A stretch of DNA of 64,000 bases from an uncultured beta proteobacterium (lineage in GTDB: Bacteria > Pseudomonadota > Gammaproteobacteria > Burkholderiales > Burkholderiaceae_C), in assembly GCA_903886275.1 (NCBI GenBank), contig CAISLN010000019.1, positions 1 through 64,000 on the forward strand, written 5' to 3'. Below, piece by piece: positions 7,403 through 16,684 of the stretch; the stretch's first letter is position 1, and each line of letters starts with the position of its first letter. The notes under the pieces were generated by a model, which did not search any database, was not told the origin of the DNA, and saw only the letters and a program-made list of their open reading frames with translations. The position numbers and the translations under genes were made by a program.

Positions 7403-9877
7403 ATGCAAGCCATGCCGCCAAGCCCGAATGTTGCCCCGCCCATGTCTCTCTATGTGCCCGCGCCACAGCGCATGGGCCCGTTTGCGGCCCTGCTGGGCTG
7501 GGTGTTGGGCAATGCCCTGCAGCTGCAGCAGGGCGCACTCTGGCCGCTCTGGCACTACCTGGCGCTGGCGCTGGTAGGCGGCTTGTTGTGCGGCTCGCTG
7601 CTGCGTCGCAAGGGACAGCGCTTGGCGAATGCGCAGCGACTTGCGGCCTGGCTGCTGGCGGCCACGTTGATGGGCTTTGCTGGCACCGGCCTGCGCTGTC
7701 TGGCGTTTGACAGCCAGGCGCTGGACCCGGCCCTGGAGGGTCGTGACATCCGCCTGATCGGCGTGGTGACCGACCTGCCACAGCGCAACGAGGCTGGCCT
7801 GCGCTTTACCCTGGCGGTCGAGTCGGCAATGCTGGAGGGGCACGCCATTGCGCTGCCCGCGCTGATCGACGTGGTCTGGTATGGCAGCGCCCTGGGCGCC
7901 GAGCCGTTCGGCCCGCAGCGCCCGCCCGGCGATGTGCGCGCCGGCGAGCGCTGGCAGCTGCTGCTGCGCCTGAAGGCACCGCACGGCAGCCGCAACCCCT
8001 TTGGCTTTGATTACGAGCTGTGGTTGTGGGAGCGCGGCGTGCAGGCCACCGGCTATGTGCGCGCTGGCACCAAGGACCAAGAGCCGCAGCGGCTGGCGCA
8101 AACCTGGACCCACCCGGTGGCCTGGTTGCGCCAGTTGGTGCGCGAACGCATTGCCAGCCATATCGAACAGCGCCAGGTTGCCGGCCTGGTGGCAGCGCTG
8201 GTGGTGGGCGACCAAAACGCCATAGACCGCATGGACTGGGATGTGTTTCGCGCCACCGGCGTTGCGCATTTGGTGAGCATCTCCGGGCTGCACATCACCA
8301 TGTTCGCCTGGGCTGCGGCCTGGGGCGTGGGCAGGTTGTGGCGGCGCTCGGCAAGCCTGTGCCTGCTGCTGCCCGCGCCCAGTGCAGCGCTGCTCGGGGG
8401 GGTGCTGTTGGCCTTTTCCTATGCGCTGTTTTCGGGCTGGGGCATTCCGGCCCAGCGCACCTGTCTGATGCTGGCCTGCGTGGCACTGCTGCGGCTTTTG
8501 GGCCGGCGCTGGCCCTGGCCGCAGGTCTGGATGCTGGCCTGTGCGGTGGTGGTCGCGGCCGACCCCTGGGCCCTGTTGCAGGCCGGCTTTTGGTTGAGCT
8601 TTGTGGCCGTGGGCGTGCTGTTTGCCACCGATGCCGGCGTGGCGCCGCAACCGGTGCCGATTGTGGGTCTGGCGCGCGGCACCGCATCCCGTTTGGCTGT
8701 CCTGCTGCGCGAGCAGTGGGTGGTGACGGTGGCGCTGGCGCCCCTGACCCTGTTGCTGTTTGGGCAGGTCTCGCTGGTGGGCCTCTTGGCCAATGCCTTT
8801 GCCATTCCCTGGATCACGCTGGTGGTGACGCCGCTGTCCATGCTGGGTGTGGTGTGGCCTCTGCTGTGGGAACTGGCGGGCGCCGCCATTGCGCTTTTGA
8901 TGGCCCTGCTGCAGTGGTTGGCAGCTTGGCCCTGGGCCACGCTGAGCTTGGCAGTGGCGCCTTGGTGGCTTGCCGCTGCGGGTGTGCTGGGCGGCGTGCT
9001 GCTGGTGGCGCGCCTGCCCCTGACCCTGCGGGTGATGGGGCTGCCGCTGCTGCTGCCGGTGCTGCTGTGGCAGGCGCCGCTGCCACCCGTGGGCGCCTTC
9101 GAGTTGCTGGCGGCCGACATAGGGCAGGGCAATGCGGTGCTGGTGCGCACCGCCAACCACGCCCTGTTGTACGACGCCGGGCCGCGCTACAGTTTGGAGA
9201 GCGATGCCGGCCACCGCGTGCTGCTGCCGCTGTTGCAGGCCCTGAAGGTGCGCCTTGACATGCTGCTGCTGAGCCACCGCGACACCGACCATGTGGGTGG
9301 GGCGCCGGCCGTGTTGGCCATGCAGCCACAGGCCTTGCTGCTCAGTTCCATCGCCAGCGACGATGCGCTGCAGGGTCTGCGAGTGGCCAGGCGCTGCGAG
9401 GCGGGCCAACATTGGGAATGGGACGGCGTGCGCTTTGACATCCTGCATCCACAGGGCGCCGACTACGCATCGGTGCATGTGCCCAACGCCCTGTCCTGCG
9501 TGCTGCGTATCCAGAGTGCCGGCGCGAGGGTGGCCCTCTTGGTGGGCGATATCGAGGTGGCGCAGGAGGAAGCGCTGGTGGCGATGCAAGCCCCCCTCAA
9601 GGCCGACCTGCTGCTGGTGCCGCACCACGGCAGCAAGAGCTCCAGCAGCGAGGTCTTTTTGGATGCGGTGCAGCCCCTTGTGGCCTGGGTGCAGTCCGGT
9701 TACCGCAACCGCTACGGCCATCCGGCAGCGCAAGTGCTGCAGCGCTATCAAAAACGCAGTATTGTGGTGCGCGACTCGCCCCATTGCGGTGCCATGGTCT
9801 GGCACTCCGACAGTGCAGGGCCAATTGTTTGCGCTCGCACAGAACAGATGCACTACTGGAGCCACCGCGTGCCATAA
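7403..9877 (+). CDS. comEC: ComEC/Rec2-family DNA-uptake channel protein
   Basis: 824 residues, close to the usual length. After a short N-terminus come hydrophobic segments, an N-terminal OB-like extracytoplasmic region (residues ~100-230), the competence domain with many membrane helices (AHLVSISGLHITMF near residue 290), and a C-terminal metallo-beta-lactamase-like domain with S624-H625-R-D-T-D-H630. ComEC carries single-stranded DNA across the inner membrane in natural transformation. Starts at 7403, 7412 and 7442 are all in frame and none has a strong ribosome site, so the exact N-terminus is open. A TTGACA at 7345-7350 may be a -35 element, but no good -10 follows. It sits between the DUF2126 gene and the ATP-grasp/alpha-E pair. 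Confidence 0.93.
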   Translation: MQAMPPSPNVAPPMSLYVPAPQRMGPFAALLGWVLGNALQLQQGALWPLWHYLALALVGGLLCGSLLRRKGQRLANAQRLAAWLLAATLMGFAGTGLRCLAFDSQALDPALEGRDIRLIGVVTDLPQRNEAGLRFTLAVESAMLEGHAIALPALIDVVWYGSALGAEPFGPQRPPGDVRAGERWQLLLRLKAPHGSRNPFGFDYELWLWERGVQATGYVRAGTKDQEPQRLAQTWTHPVAWLRQLVRERIASHIEQRQVAGLVAALVVGDQNAIDRMDWDVFRATGVAHLVSISGLHITMFAWAAAWGVGRLWRRSASLCLLLPAPSAALLGGVLLAFSYALFSGWGIPAQRTCLMLACVALLRLLGRRWPWPQVWMLACAVVVAADPWALLQAGFWLSFVAVGVLFATDAGVAPQPVPIVGLARGTASRLAVLLREQWVVTVALAPLTLLLFGQVSLVGLLANAFAIPWITLVVTPLSMLGVVWPLLWELAGAAIALLMALLQWLAAWPWATLSLAVAPWWLAAAGVLGGVLLVARLPLTLRVMGLPLLLPVLLWQAPLPPVGAFELLAADIGQGNAVLVRTANHALLYDAGPRYSLESDAGHRVLLPLLQALKVRLDMLLLSHRDTDHVGGAPAVLAMQPQALLLSSIASDDALQGLRVARRCEAGQHWEWDGVRFDILHPQGADYASVHVPNALSCVLRIQSAGARVALLVGDIEVAQEEALVAMQAPLKADLLLVPHHGSKSSSSEVFLDAVQPLVAWVQSGYRNRYGHPAAQVLQRYQKRSIVVRDSPHCGAMVWHSDSAGPIVCARTEQMHYWSHRVP

Positions 9878-9953
9878 CAGTGCGCGTTAAGGCATTAGTA
9901 TGCTGGTGCGAAGATTGCTTAGAAGATGTCAGGGCCAGAGTTCAAGAGGATTT

Positions 9954-11411
9954 ATGCAGAAATTTGACGAGATGTACACCAAGCTTCCTTATGAGTTCTT
10001 CTCCAAGGGGGAACAGATCAGGGACCACTACAAAATCTACGACGAGTGGTTGGCACGCCAGCCAGGCGACATGATGGCCAAGCGGCGCGAAGAAGCAGAG
10101 ATGATCTTCCGCCGCGTGGGCATCACCTTCGCCGTCTATGGCGAAAAGGACGAGAGCGGTGCCGGCACCGAGCGGCTGATTCCGTTCGACCTGATTCCGC
10201 GCATCATCCCGGCATCGGAGTGGGCCAGCATGGAGAAGGGTCTGGTGCAGCGCGTCACCGCGCTCAACCGCTTTATCCACGACATCTACCACGACCAAGA
10301 CATCCTCAAGGCCGGTCTGATTCCGCGTGAGCAGATCGAGAACAACGCCCAGTTCCGCCCGCAGATGGTGGGTGTGGATGTGCCGCACAACATTTATTCG
10401 CACATCTCGGGCGTGGACATCGTGCGCGCACCCAATGCCAAGGGCGAGGGCGAGTACTACGTGCTCGAAGACAATCTGCGCGTGCCCAGCGGCGTCTCCT
10501 ACATGCTCGAAGACCGCAAGATGATGATGCGGCTCTTCCCCGATTTGTTCAGTGCCCACCGCGTGGCACCGGTGGCCCATTACCCCGACCTGTTGCTCGA
10601 GACCCTGCGCGCCAGCAGCCCCGAGACCACCAACGAGCCGACGGTGGTGGTGCTCACCCCCGGCATGTACAACAGCGCCTATTTCGAGCATGCCTTCTTG
10701 GCCCAGCAAATGGGTGTGGAGTTGGTCGAAGGCCAAGACCTGTTTGTCAAAGACAAGTTTGTCTACATGCGCACCACGCGCGGCCCCAAGCGCGTCGATG
10801 TGATTTACCGCCGCGTCGATGACGACTACCTCGACCCGACCGTGTTCCGCCCGAGCTCCACGCTGGGTTGCGCCGGTCTTTTGGAAGCCTACCGCTCCGG
10901 CCATGTGGCCATCTGCAATGCGGTGGGTACCGGCATTGCCGACGACAAGTCGATCTACCCCTATGTGCCCCAGATGATCGCGTTCTACCTGGGCGAAAAG
11001 CCCATCCTGAACAACGTGCCCACCTATATGTGCCGCAACAAGGACGACCTGGCCTACACCATGGCCAACCTCAAAGACCTGGTGGTCAAGGAGGTGCATG
11101 GCGCAGGCGGCTACGGCATGTTGGTGGGGCCTGCCTCCACCAAGGCCGAGATCGAAGACTTTCGCAAGGCCGTGCTGGCCAACCCGAGTGGCTACATCGC
11201 CCAACCCACGCTCAGCCTGTCGAGCTGTCCGACCTTTGTGGAAAGCGGCATCGCGCCGCGCCACATCGACCTGCGTCCCTATGTGCTGTCGGGCAAGACG
11301 GTGCAGATGGTGCCCGGCGGACTGACCCGCGTGGCCCTGAAAGAAGGCTCGCTCGTTGTGAATTCATCGCAAGGTGGCGGAACCAAAGATACCTGGATAT
11401 TGGAAGCTTGA
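9954..11411 (+). CDS. Circularly permuted ATP-grasp protein (COG2308)
   Basis: 485 residues from the ATG at 9954, preceded by AAGAGGA; an in-frame start at 9900 would add a basic 18-residue stretch absent from the family. The sequence (FDEMYTKLPYEFF, GVDVPHNIYSHISGVDIVR, YVLEDNLRVPSGVSYMLEDR, KEVHGAGGYGML) is that of the circularly permuted ATP-grasp family. ATP-grasp enzymes join a carboxylate to an amine or thiol using ATP, and this branch is thought to make peptide-like products. The alpha-E gene begins one base after its stop, so the two are translationally coupled. The DUF2126 protein encoded to the left is the likely third partner. Confidence 0.92.
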   Translation: MQKFDEMYTKLPYEFFSKGEQIRDHYKIYDEWLARQPGDMMAKRREEAEMIFRRVGITFAVYGEKDESGAGTERLIPFDLIPRIIPASEWASMEKGLVQRVTALNRFIHDIYHDQDILKAGLIPREQIENNAQFRPQMVGVDVPHNIYSHISGVDIVRAPNAKGEGEYYVLEDNLRVPSGVSYMLEDRKMMMRLFPDLFSAHRVAPVAHYPDLLLETLRASSPETTNEPTVVVLTPGMYNSAYFEHAFLAQQMGVELVEGQDLFVKDKFVYMRTTRGPKRVDVIYRRVDDDYLDPTVFRPSSTLGCAGLLEAYRSGHVAICNAVGTGIADDKSIYPYVPQMIAFYLGEKPILNNVPTYMCRNKDDLAYTMANLKDLVVKEVHGAGGYGMLVGPASTKAEIEDFRKAVLANPSGYIAQPTLSLSSCPTFVESGIAPRHIDLRPYVLSGKTVQMVPGGLTRVALKEGSLVVNSSQGGGTKDTWILEA

Positions 11412-11412
11412 T

Positions 11413-12366
11413 ATGTTGTCTAGAACTGCTGATCACCTTTTTTGGATGTCCCGCTATACCGAGCGGGCCGAGAACACTGCGCGCATGCTGGATGTGAACT
11501 ACCAGACCTCGCTCTTGCCGCAATCCGACGCTGTCGCCCAAATGGGCTGGCAGGGCTTGCTGAGCATCAGCGAACTGACCGGCGCCTATAAAAAGCAATA
11601 CGACACGGTGAATGCCCGTGAGGTGATGGACTTCATGGTCAAAGACGAGAGCAATCCGTCCTCCATCGTGTCTTGCCTGGGGGCGGCGCGCGAGAACGCC
11701 CGTGCCGTGCGCGGGGCGCTGACCACCGAAGTTTGGGAGACGCAAAACCAGACCTGGCTGGAGGTCAAACGCATGATCAAGAGCAGCGAGTTCGATGCCG
11801 ACCCCTCGCAGTTTTTTGAGTGGGTGAAGTTTCGCTCGCACCTGTCACGCGGCGTGACCGTGGGCACCATGCTGATGGACGAGGCCCTGCACTTCATGCG
11901 CCTGGGCACCTTCCTGGAACGCGCCGACAACACGGCGCGTCTGGTGGATGTGAAGTTCCATGCCGTGCAAAGCGATTTTTACGGCGCCGCCAACGAGCGA
12001 GACCAAGAGTACGACTTCTACCACTGGAGCGCCATTTTGCGCAGCGTCTCGGCCTTTGAGGTGTACCGCAAGGTCTACCGCGATGTGATCCGCCCCGAGC
12101 GCGTGGCTGAGCTCTTGATCCTGCGCCCCGACATGCCGCGCTCGCTGCATGCCAGCTTGAACGAGGTCGTCAACAACCTGGGTCTGGTGGGCAGCAACCC
12201 CGACAGCGAAACCCTGCGCCGCGCCGGCAAGCTGCGCGCCGAGCTCAAGTACGGCAGGATCGACGAAATTTTGGCCACCGGTTTGCACGCCTACCTGACG
12301 CAGTTCTTGGACCGCGTCAACGACCTGGGTGCGCACATCAGCCGCGAGTACCTGGTAGCTGCCTGA
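11413..12366 (+). CDS. Alpha-E domain protein (COG2307/DUF403)
   Basis: 317 residues starting MLSRTADHLFWMSRYTERAE, the standard N-terminus of the all-helical alpha-E family. The ATG at 11413 follows the stop of the ATP-grasp gene by a single base, so an upstream in-frame start at 11374 is unlikely. The pattern LGTFLERADNTARLVDVK is typical. Alpha-E proteins are almost always paired with the circularly permuted ATP-grasp enzyme and are thought to assist or extend its reaction; the chemistry is not established. Confidence 0.92.
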   Translation: MLSRTADHLFWMSRYTERAENTARMLDVNYQTSLLPQSDAVAQMGWQGLLSISELTGAYKKQYDTVNAREVMDFMVKDESNPSSIVSCLGAARENARAVRGALTTEVWETQNQTWLEVKRMIKSSEFDADPSQFFEWVKFRSHLSRGVTVGTMLMDEALHFMRLGTFLERADNTARLVDVKFHAVQSDFYGAANERDQEYDFYHWSAILRSVSAFEVYRKVYRDVIRPERVAELLILRPDMPRSLHASLNEVVNNLGLVGSNPDSETLRRAGKLRAELKYGRIDEILATGLHAYLTQFLDRVNDLGAHISREYLVAA

Positions 12367-12375
12367 CGCGGGGGT

Positions 12376-13935
12376 TCAAGCTTCGAGTTGGAACACTGAG
12401 ACGATGTTCACCAGCTCTTCGGACAGGTCTTTGAGTTGGGTCGCGGCATCGGCCATCTGGCGCACCAGTTCGGCGTTTTGTTGGGTCGCCTGGTCCAGCG
12501 AAGACACGGCCTGACCGACCTGGCTCACGCCCAGCGCCTGGGCATTGCTCGCCGCAGTGATGTCGCCCATGATGCCCGTGACGCGCTGTATCGACTCCAC
12601 CACCTCCTTCATGGTGGCGCCGGCCTGATCGACCTGGTTGTTGCCCAACTCCACGCGCTCCACGCTGGCATTGATCAGCGCCTTGATCTCGCGTGCCGCT
12701 GCCGCACTGCGTCCGGCCAGGTTGCGCACCTCGGTGGCCACCACGGCAAAGCCATGGCCCTGCTCGCCGGCGCGGGCCGCTTCCACGGCCGCATTGAGCG
12801 CCAGGATATTGGTCTGAAACGCAATGCTGTCGATCACGCCGATGATGTCCGAGATGCGGTGCGAGGCGGTGTTGATGCCTTGCATGGTGTCCACCACCTT
12901 GCCCACCAGGGCGCCGCCCCGCACGGCCACGGTGGCCGCGCTCGCAGTCAGGCGGTTGGCCTCTTTCGCGGCTTCGGCATTGCGTTGCACGGTGGAGCTA
13001 AGCCCCTGCATACTGGCGGCGGTTTGCTCCAACGCACTGGCCTGCTGTTCGGTGCGGGCCGCCAGGTCGTTGTCGCCATGGGAAATGTCGGCGCTGGCGC
13101 TTGCCACATCCAGTGAACCCTGGCGCACCCGGCCCACGATCTCCACAAAGGCGTCGCGCATGTCCCGCATGGCGTGCAGCAGGCTGTCGCTATCGCCCGC
13201 GCGCAGCGCGATGGGAACGGCCAGATCACCCTGCGCCAGTCTGCGCGTGATGGCCATGGCTTTGAGCGGCTCGCAGCCCACCTGTGCGATCACACTGCGG
13301 GTGATGAGCAGGGACACCGCTACCAGCAGCGCGGCCAGTGCCATGGTGGCCACGGTGGCCTTGGTCAGACGCTCTTTGATAAAGCTGTCCACCGTGTCCA
13401 CATAGACGCCCGAACCAATCACCCAGCCCCAGGGTGCAAAGCCCTTGACGAAGGAGGCCTTGGGCACCGATGTTTCGCTGCCGGGTTTGGGCCACTTGTA
13501 GCGCACAAAGTCGCCGCCCTCGCGCTTGCCCGCTTTGATGAATGCCAAAAACAGTTGGTTGCCATCGGCATCGCGGTCCTGTGTCACATCCTTGCCCTCC
13601 ATCTCCGGCTTGATCGGATGCATGACCATGGTGGGATGCATGTCGTTGATCCAGAAGTACTCATTGCCGCCGTAACGCAAAGCCCGCAGGGCGGCGATGG
13701 CGCCACGCTTGGCCGCTTCTTCGTCGAGCTTGCCTGCGGCAATCTGCCCATGAAAGTAGAGCACCAGGCTGTGCGCACTTTCTACGGCCTGTTGCACACT
13801 GCGTTCGCGCTCCTCCATGATCAGGGCGCGCTCGGACGTCAGCAAAACCCCCGTCAGGCAACCGATACCCAAGAGGCAGATGAGGGTCAGCAAGGCCAGC
13901 CTGCGGGCAATGGTGAGGGAATGGAGTGTGAACAT
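12376..13935 (-). CDS. Methyl-accepting chemotaxis protein with periplasmic Cache domain
   Basis: 519 residues from the ATG at 13935 (GGGAGA upstream); a longer frame to 14124 would overlap the next gene. Order: membrane helix ~10-30, a periplasmic single-Cache domain ([29 protein letters not shown]), a second helix near 190-210, HAMP, then a methyl-accepting signalling domain with the tip sequence [18 protein letters not shown]. Cache domains of this type bind small organic acids or similar ligands; the signal passes to CheW/CheA. No pentapeptide tether for CheR is seen at the C-terminus. Convergent with the alpha-E gene. Confidence 0.93.
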   Translation of the reverse strand: MFTLHSLTIARRLALLTLICLLGIGCLTGVLLTSERALIMEERERSVQQAVESAHSLVLYFHGQIAAGKLDEEAAKRGAIAALRALRYGGNEYFWINDMHPTMVMHPIKPEMEGKDVTQDRDADGNQLFLAFIKAGKREGGDFVRYKWPKPGSETSVPKASFVKGFAPWGWVIGSGVYVDTVDSFIKERLTKATVATMALAALLVAVSLLITRSVIAQVGCEPLKAMAITRRLAQGDLAVPIALRAGDSDSLLHAMRDMRDAFVEIVGRVRQGSLDVASASADISHGDNDLAARTEQQASALEQTAASMQGLSSTVQRNAEAAKEANRLTASAATVAVRGGALVGKVVDTMQGINTASHRISDIIGVIDSIAFQTNILALNAAVEAARAGEQGHGFAVVATEVRNLAGRSAAAAREIKALINASVERVELGNNQVDQAGATMKEVVESIQRVTGIMGDITAASNAQALGVSQVGQAVSSLDQATQQNAELVRQMADAATQLKDLSEELVNIVSVFQLEA

Positions 13936-13963
13936 AGCTGCGGTCTCCCTGTGCCTGAGGAGG

Positions 13964-14245
13964 TCAAGCAGGGTTGGTCGGTGTCTCGCCAGGCGTCGCC
14001 ACACCGGCCTGTGCCAGAAAGCTCTTGAGGTGCTTGATATGGTCGCGCGTGCACACGCTGCTGCGGTGGGGGTGGTGCAAAAAATCGGTGACCGCGTTGA
14101 GCGTGACCTTGAAGCGCGCGCCATTGGCCGGCTCTAGGTGGGCGCCCAGATGGTTGAGCAGGGATTCGACCTCGCGCCAGTGGATGTTGCTGCCGGCGGC
14201 ATCCTGCAGGATGCTGCGCAACAAAGCGTCTTGTTTATGGCTCAT
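13964..14245 (-). CDS. HicA-like small protein, no antitoxin partner visible
   Basis: 93 residues, with AAGGGAAC upstream of the ATG. The central part ([20 protein letters not shown], then DFLHHPHR) has the layout of the HicA double-stranded-RNA-binding fold, including a His-Pro-His segment where HicA has its late basic motif. HicA toxins are normally followed by hicB, but the next gene is a chemoreceptor 28 bp away, and no hicB-like frame is nearby. It may be a solitary, domesticated relative. Similarity judged by eye. Confidence 0.6.
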   Translation of the reverse strand: MSHKQDALLRSILQDAAGSNIHWREVESLLNHLGAHLEPANGARFKVTLNAVTDFLHHPHRSSVCTRDHIKHLKSFLAQAGVATPGETPTNPA

Positions 14246-14334
14246 GGTGTTCCCTTTTTAGCGATCCCCGATTCTGGCTCCACCCCGTCCGTTGTCAAAT
14301 ATTCACGGGATAATGCGCCACCAAAAAGGAATGC

Positions 14335-15204
14335 ATGAAAGTCGCCGAAATTAGCCTGGAACTAGACCGCGCCAGAAACCTGGGACCGGTGCGCGATATT
14401 GTGATTCCGCCCTGTCCGGAATTGCTCACTGCCCTGGGCCAAGAAGTGGCCCTGGGCGACCCCAGCCCGGGTGAGATTGCGCGCATTGCTTCGGCCGACG
14501 TGGCCATGGCGGCCGCTCTGCTGCGCACCGTCAACAGCCCCCTGTTCGCCCGTTCCCGCCTCGCCGATACGGTGGAGCAGGCGGTGGCCATGCTGGGCGT
14601 GGGACCGACGGTGGGCATACTCACTTGCTTTTTGACGCGCAACGCCATGCACAGCAACTCGCCGCTGCTGGAGCACTTCTGGGTGACCTCGACCCGGCGC
14701 GCCATCGCCATGGGCTTTATCGCCCGCCAGCTCTACGGTGTGGACGCTGGCGTGGCGCACACCTGCGGCCTGTTTTGCCATGTCGGCATCCCCATCATGA
14801 TGCGGGGCGTAAGGGGCTATTCCGGCACCTTGGTTGAGGCGCTGGCGCGGCAGGACCGCAGCTTTACTGCGACCGAAAATGCCGCCCACAAGACCGACCA
14901 CGCGGTGGTGGGGGCCATCGTTGCGCGCACCTGGTGCCTGCCGCCCGTGACGGTGCTGGCGGTGCGCCTGCACCACGACTTCAGCATTTTGGGCGACATG
15001 CATTTTCCGGCCGAGGTGCGCAACCTGGTGGCCATGGGGCTGGTGGCCGAATACCTGGTGGCGCGCCACGAGGGCGTGTTGCGCCACCGTGAGTGGGAAC
15101 AGCATGGTGCCCTCTGCTTGGTACACCTGACGGTGGCGGCCGAAGAAGTGGAGTCGTGGATTGACACCCTGTACCCGCAGTTTGAAAGCGTCGCTCGCAC
15201 TTGA
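14335..15204 (+). CDS. HDOD-domain signalling protein
   Basis: 289 residues, soluble. Residues ~20-220 form an HDOD domain: IPPCPELLTALGQ, then IASADVAMAAALLRTVNSPLFA, then HTCGLFCHVGIPIM. HDOD proteins are related to HD phosphohydrolases but lack the HD metal site, and act in signalling and regulation in many proteobacteria. AAAAGGA lies just before the ATG. Convergent with the SPOR gene, with only 7 bp between the stops. Confidence 0.88.
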   Translation: MKVAEISLELDRARNLGPVRDIVIPPCPELLTALGQEVALGDPSPGEIARIASADVAMAAALLRTVNSPLFARSRLADTVEQAVAMLGVGPTVGILTCFLTRNAMHSNSPLLEHFWVTSTRRAIAMGFIARQLYGVDAGVAHTCGLFCHVGIPIMMRGVRGYSGTLVEALARQDRSFTATENAAHKTDHAVVGAIVARTWCLPPVTVLAVRLHHDFSILGDMHFPAEVRNLVAMGLVAEYLVARHEGVLRHREWEQHGALCLVHLTVAAEEVESWIDTLYPQFESVART

Positions 15205-15211
15205 GCCCTGC

Positions 15212-16681
15212 TCAGGGTTTGAACACCATCGCCTCAAGCGAAAGTGCACGGATTTTGTCCGCTGCGGTATCGGCCTCGGCCCGGCTTTCAAACGGCCCCA
15301 CGCGCACCCTGGTGCGCTCTCCCTTGGGGGTGGTCACGGGCATCGACTGAGCGGGCAGTCCTGCATCCCTGAGTTTGGTGTAGGCGTTGCGGGCGTTATT
15401 GGTATCGGCAAACACGCCGACATTGACCAGGTACTGATCCGCCCCAGCCGCGCTGACTGGCGCGGCAGCCTTGGCCACCGTGGCCGCCTTCGCGGTTTGC
15501 GCTGCCTTTGCGGCCTTGGCGGTTTGCGCTTTGCGGCTCGCTATTTCTTCCTTTGCCGCGATGCGGCTTAACTGTTCATCCTGAGCCGCCTTGCGGACTG
15601 CGATTTCCTTTGCCGCGATGCGGCTCGCCTGCTCTTCTTGAGCCGCCTTGCGGACCGCGATTTCCTTTGCCGCGATGCGGCTCGCTTGTTCCTCCTGGGC
15701 CGCCCTGCGGCTGGCCAGTGCCGCAGCACGTTGCGCGGCAGCGGCTGCCAAGGCGCTGTCGGACTTTTGCTTGGCGATGGCCCTGTCTTGTTCTTCCTGT
15801 GCCGCAGCACGCTGCTCGGCAGCGGCTGCCTTGGCTCGCGCGGCAGTTGCCATCGCGTTTGCCGCTGGCGCCGTCGAAGCGATGGGCGCTGGCATTTGCA
15901 CCAGCCCTTGGCTGCTGCGCGAGGTGACGCCTGCCGCCGCTGCTTGGGCGGAGACGCTGTCCGATGCGGGCGCTGTCGCAGCGCTGTCTATGGCGTCCAT
16001 CCTGGGTGCGCTGGCCGCTGTTGTTGCAGTTATAGGAGCAGGTGCGGGCTCTGGTGCAGCTGCGGTGGGAAGGCTTGCCGGTTGCATGCGCGCTTGCTCC
16101 ATGCGGTTGCTGTTGAGTGGCAGCGAGCCGACGCCGGGCCAGGACAGCACGATGGTTGCCACGGCCGCAATCAGGGTGGCATTGCCAGCGGCCAGACCGC
16201 CCAGGCGCTGCCGTCCGACTGCGCGCCTGCGCAACAGCGCGCAGGCCTCTTCCTGGGTGGCACTGGTGCTGTAGGCGTCGTCCATGGCCTTGCTGCAGGC
16301 GGCGTACAACCAGGCATTGCCAAAAGCGCCGGGCACGGCGACAGCCACCGACAGGATCAGCGCCTGCATCGTCCACAGCCCGGCATGCGACAGCGGATAG
16401 AGCAAAGGCAGGATGCCAAACAGCAACAAAATGGCTGCGACGCTGGCGCCTACATAGACCAAGGCGGGGCCCCAGAGCCTGTGAAACGCCATCCAGTTCA
16501 GGGTCACCAGGGCGGCACCCCAGTTCCAGCAGGGGCCCACCTTGCCGGTGGCATCAAAACGGGTGAAGGTCTTGAGGTAATAGTCCAACTGCACAGGACC
16601 GATGGCGGCGCGGTAAAGCGCCGCGGTGGCACTGGCGTCGGAACGGTCCAGCGTCATGGGTGCTGCGTAGTCGGTGGTCAT
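15212..16681 (-). CDS. DUF2628-like membrane protein with alanine-rich repeats and SPOR domain
   Basis: 489 residues. The N-terminal ~70 residues (YYLKTFTRFDATGKVG) resemble DUF2628, followed by two or three membrane helices (AAILLLFGILPLLYP). Residues ~190-400 are low-complexity, Ala/Gln/Glu-rich and helical, including three copies of a 19-residue unit (ASRIAAKEIAVRKAAQEEQ). The final ~75 residues (YLVNVGVFADTNNARNAYTK) are a SPOR domain, which binds denuded peptidoglycan strands. This suggests an inner-membrane protein reaching the wall through a long linker. It is the last gene of the leftward series with mltB, 3 bp from that gene's stop. Confidence 0.8.
   Translation of the reverse strand: MTTDYAAPMTLDRSDASATAALYRAAIGPVQLDYYLKTFTRFDATGKVGPCWNWGAALVTLNWMAFHRLWGPALVYVGASVAAILLLFGILPLLYPLSHAGLWTMQALILSVAVAVPGAFGNAWLYAACSKAMDDAYSTSATQEEACALLRRRAVGRQRLGGLAAGNATLIAAVATIVLSWPGVGSLPLNSNRMEQARMQPASLPTAAAPEPAPAPITATTAASAPRMDAIDSAATAPASDSVSAQAAAAGVTSRSSQGLVQMPAPIASTAPAANAMATAARAKAAAAEQRAAAQEEQDRAIAKQKSDSALAAAAAQRAAALASRRAAQEEQASRIAAKEIAVRKAAQEEQASRIAAKEIAVRKAAQDEQLSRIAAKEEIASRKAQTAKAAKAAQTAKAATVAKAAAPVSAAGADQYLVNVGVFADTNNARNAYTKLRDAGLPAQSMPVTTPKGERTRVRVGPFESRAEADTAADKIRALSLEAMVFKP
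15551..15721 (-). repeat. Three tandem copies of a 57-bp coding repeat
   Basis: The decamer CTTTGCCGCG recurs at 15551, 15608 and 15665, giving a period of 57 bp (19 codons). It encodes the Ala/Glu-rich linker unit of the SPOR protein. The two inner copies are nearly identical at the DNA level, so copy number may vary between strains. Confidence 0.85.
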
Positions 16682-16684
16682 GGG

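Noticed and set aside
7361-9865. Very long open frame (834 codons) on the minus strand opposite comEC
   Set aside because: It is rich in Gln, His, Arg and Pro without any domain, as expected for the antisense of a GC-rich gene; comEC on the other strand has full family motifs.
14270-14298. Promoter for the HicA-like gene (TTGACA on the minus strand at 14293-14298)
   Set aside because: The -35 hexamer is perfect but no acceptable -10 lies 16-18 bp downstream.
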